Shown here: positions 62,235 through 64,000 of the stretch, one piece after another | How the letters are laid out: each line of letters starts with the position of its first letter | Numbering within the stretch: position 1 is the first letter of the stretch | Source of the DNA: Butyrivibrio sp. VCD2006 | GTDB lineage: Bacteria; Bacillota; Clostridia; Lachnospirales; Lachnospiraceae | Assembly: GCF_000423925.1 (NCBI RefSeq) | Contig: NZ_AUIX01000002.1 | Span: 124,001 to 188,000, forward strand | Length of the DNA: 64,000 nt | Direction: 5' to 3' | The notes under the pieces: model-generated | The model's input: the letters and a program-made list of their open reading frames with translations, nothing else | Told to the model about the DNA's origin: nothing | Database searches by the model: none | Program-made: the position numbers and the translations under genes

Positions 62235-62339
62235 GTCTTCCCCCTGCGGGGGAAGATGTCAGCGAAGCTGACAGATGAGGGGACACCTCATCCGCCGGTT
62301 TCACCGGCACCTTCCCCTCAAGGGGAAGGCTTTTTTTTT
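62235..62339 (+). repeat. Multi-hairpin palindromic element, copy 2 (inverted) with T-run
   Basis: Reverse-complement copy of the 261-352 element. Hairpins in order: CTTCCCCC/GGGGGAAG, GTCAGC/GCTGAC, TGAGG/CCTCA, GCCGG/CCGGC, CCTTCCCC/GGGGAAGG, then nine T. Two hairpins differ from copy 1 with changes on both strands, which keeps the stems. It probably also terminates the lacI transcript. Confidence 0.88.
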
Positions 62340-62353
62340 ATAAAACTTTAATA

Positions 62354-62409
62354 TTGCGGAAAACGTTTTCGTATGTTATGATATTTAAGAATTTGGTGAA
62401 AACGTTTTC
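62354..62409 (+). promoter_or_regulatory. glgP promoter with two LacI/MalR-type operators
   Basis: GAAAACGTTTTC occurs perfectly at 62359-62370 and 62398-62409, centres 39 bp apart. A weak -35 TTGCGG (62354-62359) and -10 TATGAT (62377-62382), 17 bp apart, place one operator in the spacer and the other just past the start near 62389. Bound repressor would block both entry and escape of RNA polymerase, and the two sites could loop. Confidence 0.72.
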
Positions 62410-62509
62410 TTTGTTTTTTGCAAATCATCATGCTTCACCAAACCAATTTATGACTTGTAAATAATAGGCAAGAAGATATTGTATTGCTTTTTAAAGGAAG
62501 GGAGATTAT

Positions 62510-64000
62510 ATGAGCCAGCACAGTAATTTACAGCAGGACGTACTTGTGACCAATATGGAGGAAGCACTTACAGGTATAGCAAATGAGAAGTTTGGCAAGA
62601 GCATCAAGGACTTAACAGACAAGGAGACATATGTAGTTCTTCTTGAGTATTCTAACCGTCTTATGAATCTTGCACCGATTACAGGGAAAGAGAAGAAAAT
62701 CTACTACATCTCAATGGAGTTCCTTATTGGTAAGCTTCTTTCAAATAACCTTATCAACTTAAGAGTATATGACAGAGTAAATGAGATTCTTGAAAAGAAT
62801 GGTAAGAGCCTTGCTGCTATCGAGGAATGTGAGCCAGAACCTTCACTTGGAAACGGCGGTCTTGGAAGACTTGCTGCATGTTTCCTTGATTCTATCGCAA
62901 CACTTGGACTTGCAGGAGAAGGAATCGGCCTTAACTATCACTATGGACTTTTTAAGCAGGTGTTCAAGGATAATCTTCAGACAGCTGAAAAGGATGAATG
63001 GATCGAGAATGAGTCCTGGCTTGAGAAGACAGATACCACCTTCGAAGTATCCTTTGGTAAAAAGAAGGTTGTTTCAAGACTCTATAACATGAACGTTGTT
63101 GGGTACGATACAGGTGTAAACAAGCTCAGACTTTTTGATATTGAGACAATTGATGAGAGCCTTGTAAAGAAGGGCATCACTTTTGATAAGGAAAAGATAG
63201 AGAAAAACCTCACACTTTTCCTCTATCCTGATGACTCTGATGAGGCCGGTAACCTCCTCAGAATTTATCAGGAGTATTTCCTTGTAAGCAATGCGGCTCA
63301 GCTCATTTTAAGAGAACAGAAGGAGCACCAGTATGACCTTCGCGAGCTTAATAAGCATGCTGTAATTCAGATAAACGACACACATCCTACAATGATCATA
63401 CCTGAGCTTATCAGAATTCTTGTTGAGGATAAGGCATTTTCAATGGATGATGCAATTGATGTTGTATCTAAGACCTGTGCATATACTAACCATACTATCC
63501 TTGCAGAGGCACTTGAGACATGGCCTCTTAAGTATATCGAGAAGGTAGTTCCTCAGCTTGTTCCTTACATCAAGGAGCTTGATAAGAGAATCCGTGCTAA
63601 GGTTAAAGATCCCGCAGTTCAGATCATTGATAAGGATAAGAAGGTGCACATGGCGTTTATCGACATCCATTACGGCTTCTCCGTAAACGGTGTTGCTGCC
63701 ATCCACACAGAAATATTGAAAAATTCAGAGCTTAACGATTTTTACAAGCTTTATCCTGAAAAATTCAACAATAAGACAAATGGCATAACCTTCAGAAGAT
63801 GGCTCATGTCCTGTAACCATCCTCTCACTGAGTTTATCTCCGAGAAGATTGGTGACGGATTTAAGAAGGATGCGGACAAGCTTGAGGATCTTCTTAAGTT
63901 TATCGATGATCAGGAGACACTTGACAGACTTGATGCCATCAAGCATCAGAAGAAGGAAGAGCTCGCCGCTTACCTTAAGAAGAAGGAAAACGTTGAGGTT
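62510..64000 (+). CDS. glgP: Glycogen/maltodextrin phosphorylase (partial at 3' end)
   Basis: The first 497 codons are present and open to the end of the window. GT35 phosphorylase releases glucose-1-phosphate from alpha-1,4-glucans. Visible blocks: [91 protein letters not shown] [15 protein letters not shown]. The pyridoxal-phosphate Lys lies beyond the window. AAGGAAGGGAG is 6 bp before ATG 62510. It is likely controlled by the operators just upstream and acts with MalQ. Confidence 0.95.
   Translation, partial: MSQHSNLQQDVLVTNMEEALTGIANEKFGKSIKDLTDKETYVVLLEYSNRLMNLAPITGKEKKIYYISMEFLIGKLLSNNLINLRVYDRVNEILEKNGKSLAAIEECEPEPSLGNGGLGRLAACFLDSIATLGLAGEGIGLNYHYGLFKQVFKDNLQTAEKDEWIENESWLEKTDTTFEVSFGKKKVVSRLYNMNVVGYDTGVNKLRLFDIETIDESLVKKGITFDKEKIEKNLTLFLYPDDSDEAGNLLRIYQEYFLVSNAAQLILREQKEHQYDLRELNKHAVIQINDTHPTMIIPELIRILVEDKAFSMDDAIDVVSKTCAYTNHTILAEALETWPLKYIEKVVPQLVPYIKELDKRIRAKVKDPAVQIIDKDKKVHMAFIDIHYGFSVNGVAAIHTEILKNSELNDFYKLYPEKFNNKTNGITFRRWLMSCNHPLTEFISEKIGDGFKKDADKLEDLLKFIDDQETLDRLDAIKHQKKEELAAYLKKKENVEV

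Noticed and set aside
62056..62271. Frame encoding a 17-residue repeat protein
   Set aside because: It is produced only by the 51-bp tandem DNA array, has no ribosome binding site, and runs into the palindromic element.
62235..62339. CRISPR array
   Set aside because: The repeats are contiguous tandem units or self-complementary hairpins without unique spacers of regular length, and no cas genes are nearby.

Overview
The window looks like a chromosomal piece of an anaerobic, fibre-degrading Lachnospiraceae bacterium, probably close to Butyrivibrio or Pseudobutyrivibrio. This placement is inferred from gene content and style: a large secreted GH10 xylanase with a CBM9-type module and a lysine-rich C-terminal domain, Firmicutes ribosome binding sites, a perfect CIRCE element, DUF4250 and DUF2225 proteins, and several Rpn-type PD-(D/E)XK genes. 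No rRNA, tRNA, CRISPR array or complete insertion sequence was recognised. Almost all genes lie on the + strand.

Layout. 0-13 kb: the end of guaB, a PocR-GAF-PAS-GGDEF-EAL protein, glnS, a DUF2225 protein, a TetR regulator, an unusual PfkB-fold protein, malQ, an orphan sugar-binding lipoprotein, a DJ-1/PfpI protein and a CYTH protein. 13-20.5 kb: a protein quality-control block (tig, clpP, clpX, ysxC, clpB, DUF4250), with a structured leader in front of tig and CIRCE in front of clpB. 20.7-24.6 kb: the xylanase. 24.8-29.6 kb: a cell-surface polysaccharide control operon (PHP-type tyrosine phosphatase, Wzz-like protein, BY-kinase, Ig-like membrane protein, LCP transferase, and a class B sortase homologue that has lost its catalytic residues). 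29.7-37 kb: secreted proteins mixed with three Rpn-type genes, one of them broken, and a cache-domain fragment. 34.8-46.7 kb: a glycan cluster with an initiating sugar-phosphate transferase, five glycosyltransferases, polymerase, flippase, pyruvyl transferase and a MurB-like reductase; from about 37.3 kb it is visibly more AT-rich than its neighbours, which suggests acquisition by transfer. 46.8-62 kb: Fic, a degraded small gene, a PRiA4b-domain protein, sfsA, a CAP/SCP exoprotein, a SWIM/SNF2 helicase, FecR, FxLYD-like and VanZ proteins, an SH3-SGNH hydrolase and a LacI-family regulator. 62-64 kb: a repeat array, then glgP, which runs off the end.

How it fits together. The 24.8-29.6 kb operon probably controls length and wall attachment of the glycan made by the 34.8-46.7 kb cluster. 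malQ and glgP, 54 kb apart, share the perfect 12-bp palindrome GAAAACGTTTTC (once before malQ, twice before glgP). A LacI-family gene sits directly upstream of glgP, so a small alpha-glucan/glycogen regulon is likely. A multi-hairpin palindromic element occurs once near each end of the window in opposite orientation, and the second copy is preceded by a tandem array built from its own decayed first half.

Best leads for something new: the triad-less lipoprotein sortase homologue in the polysaccharide operon, the structured tig leader, the glgP-side repeat array, the MurB paralogue in the glycan locus, and leader hairpins before the glycosyltransferase cluster and the SGNH hydrolase gene.
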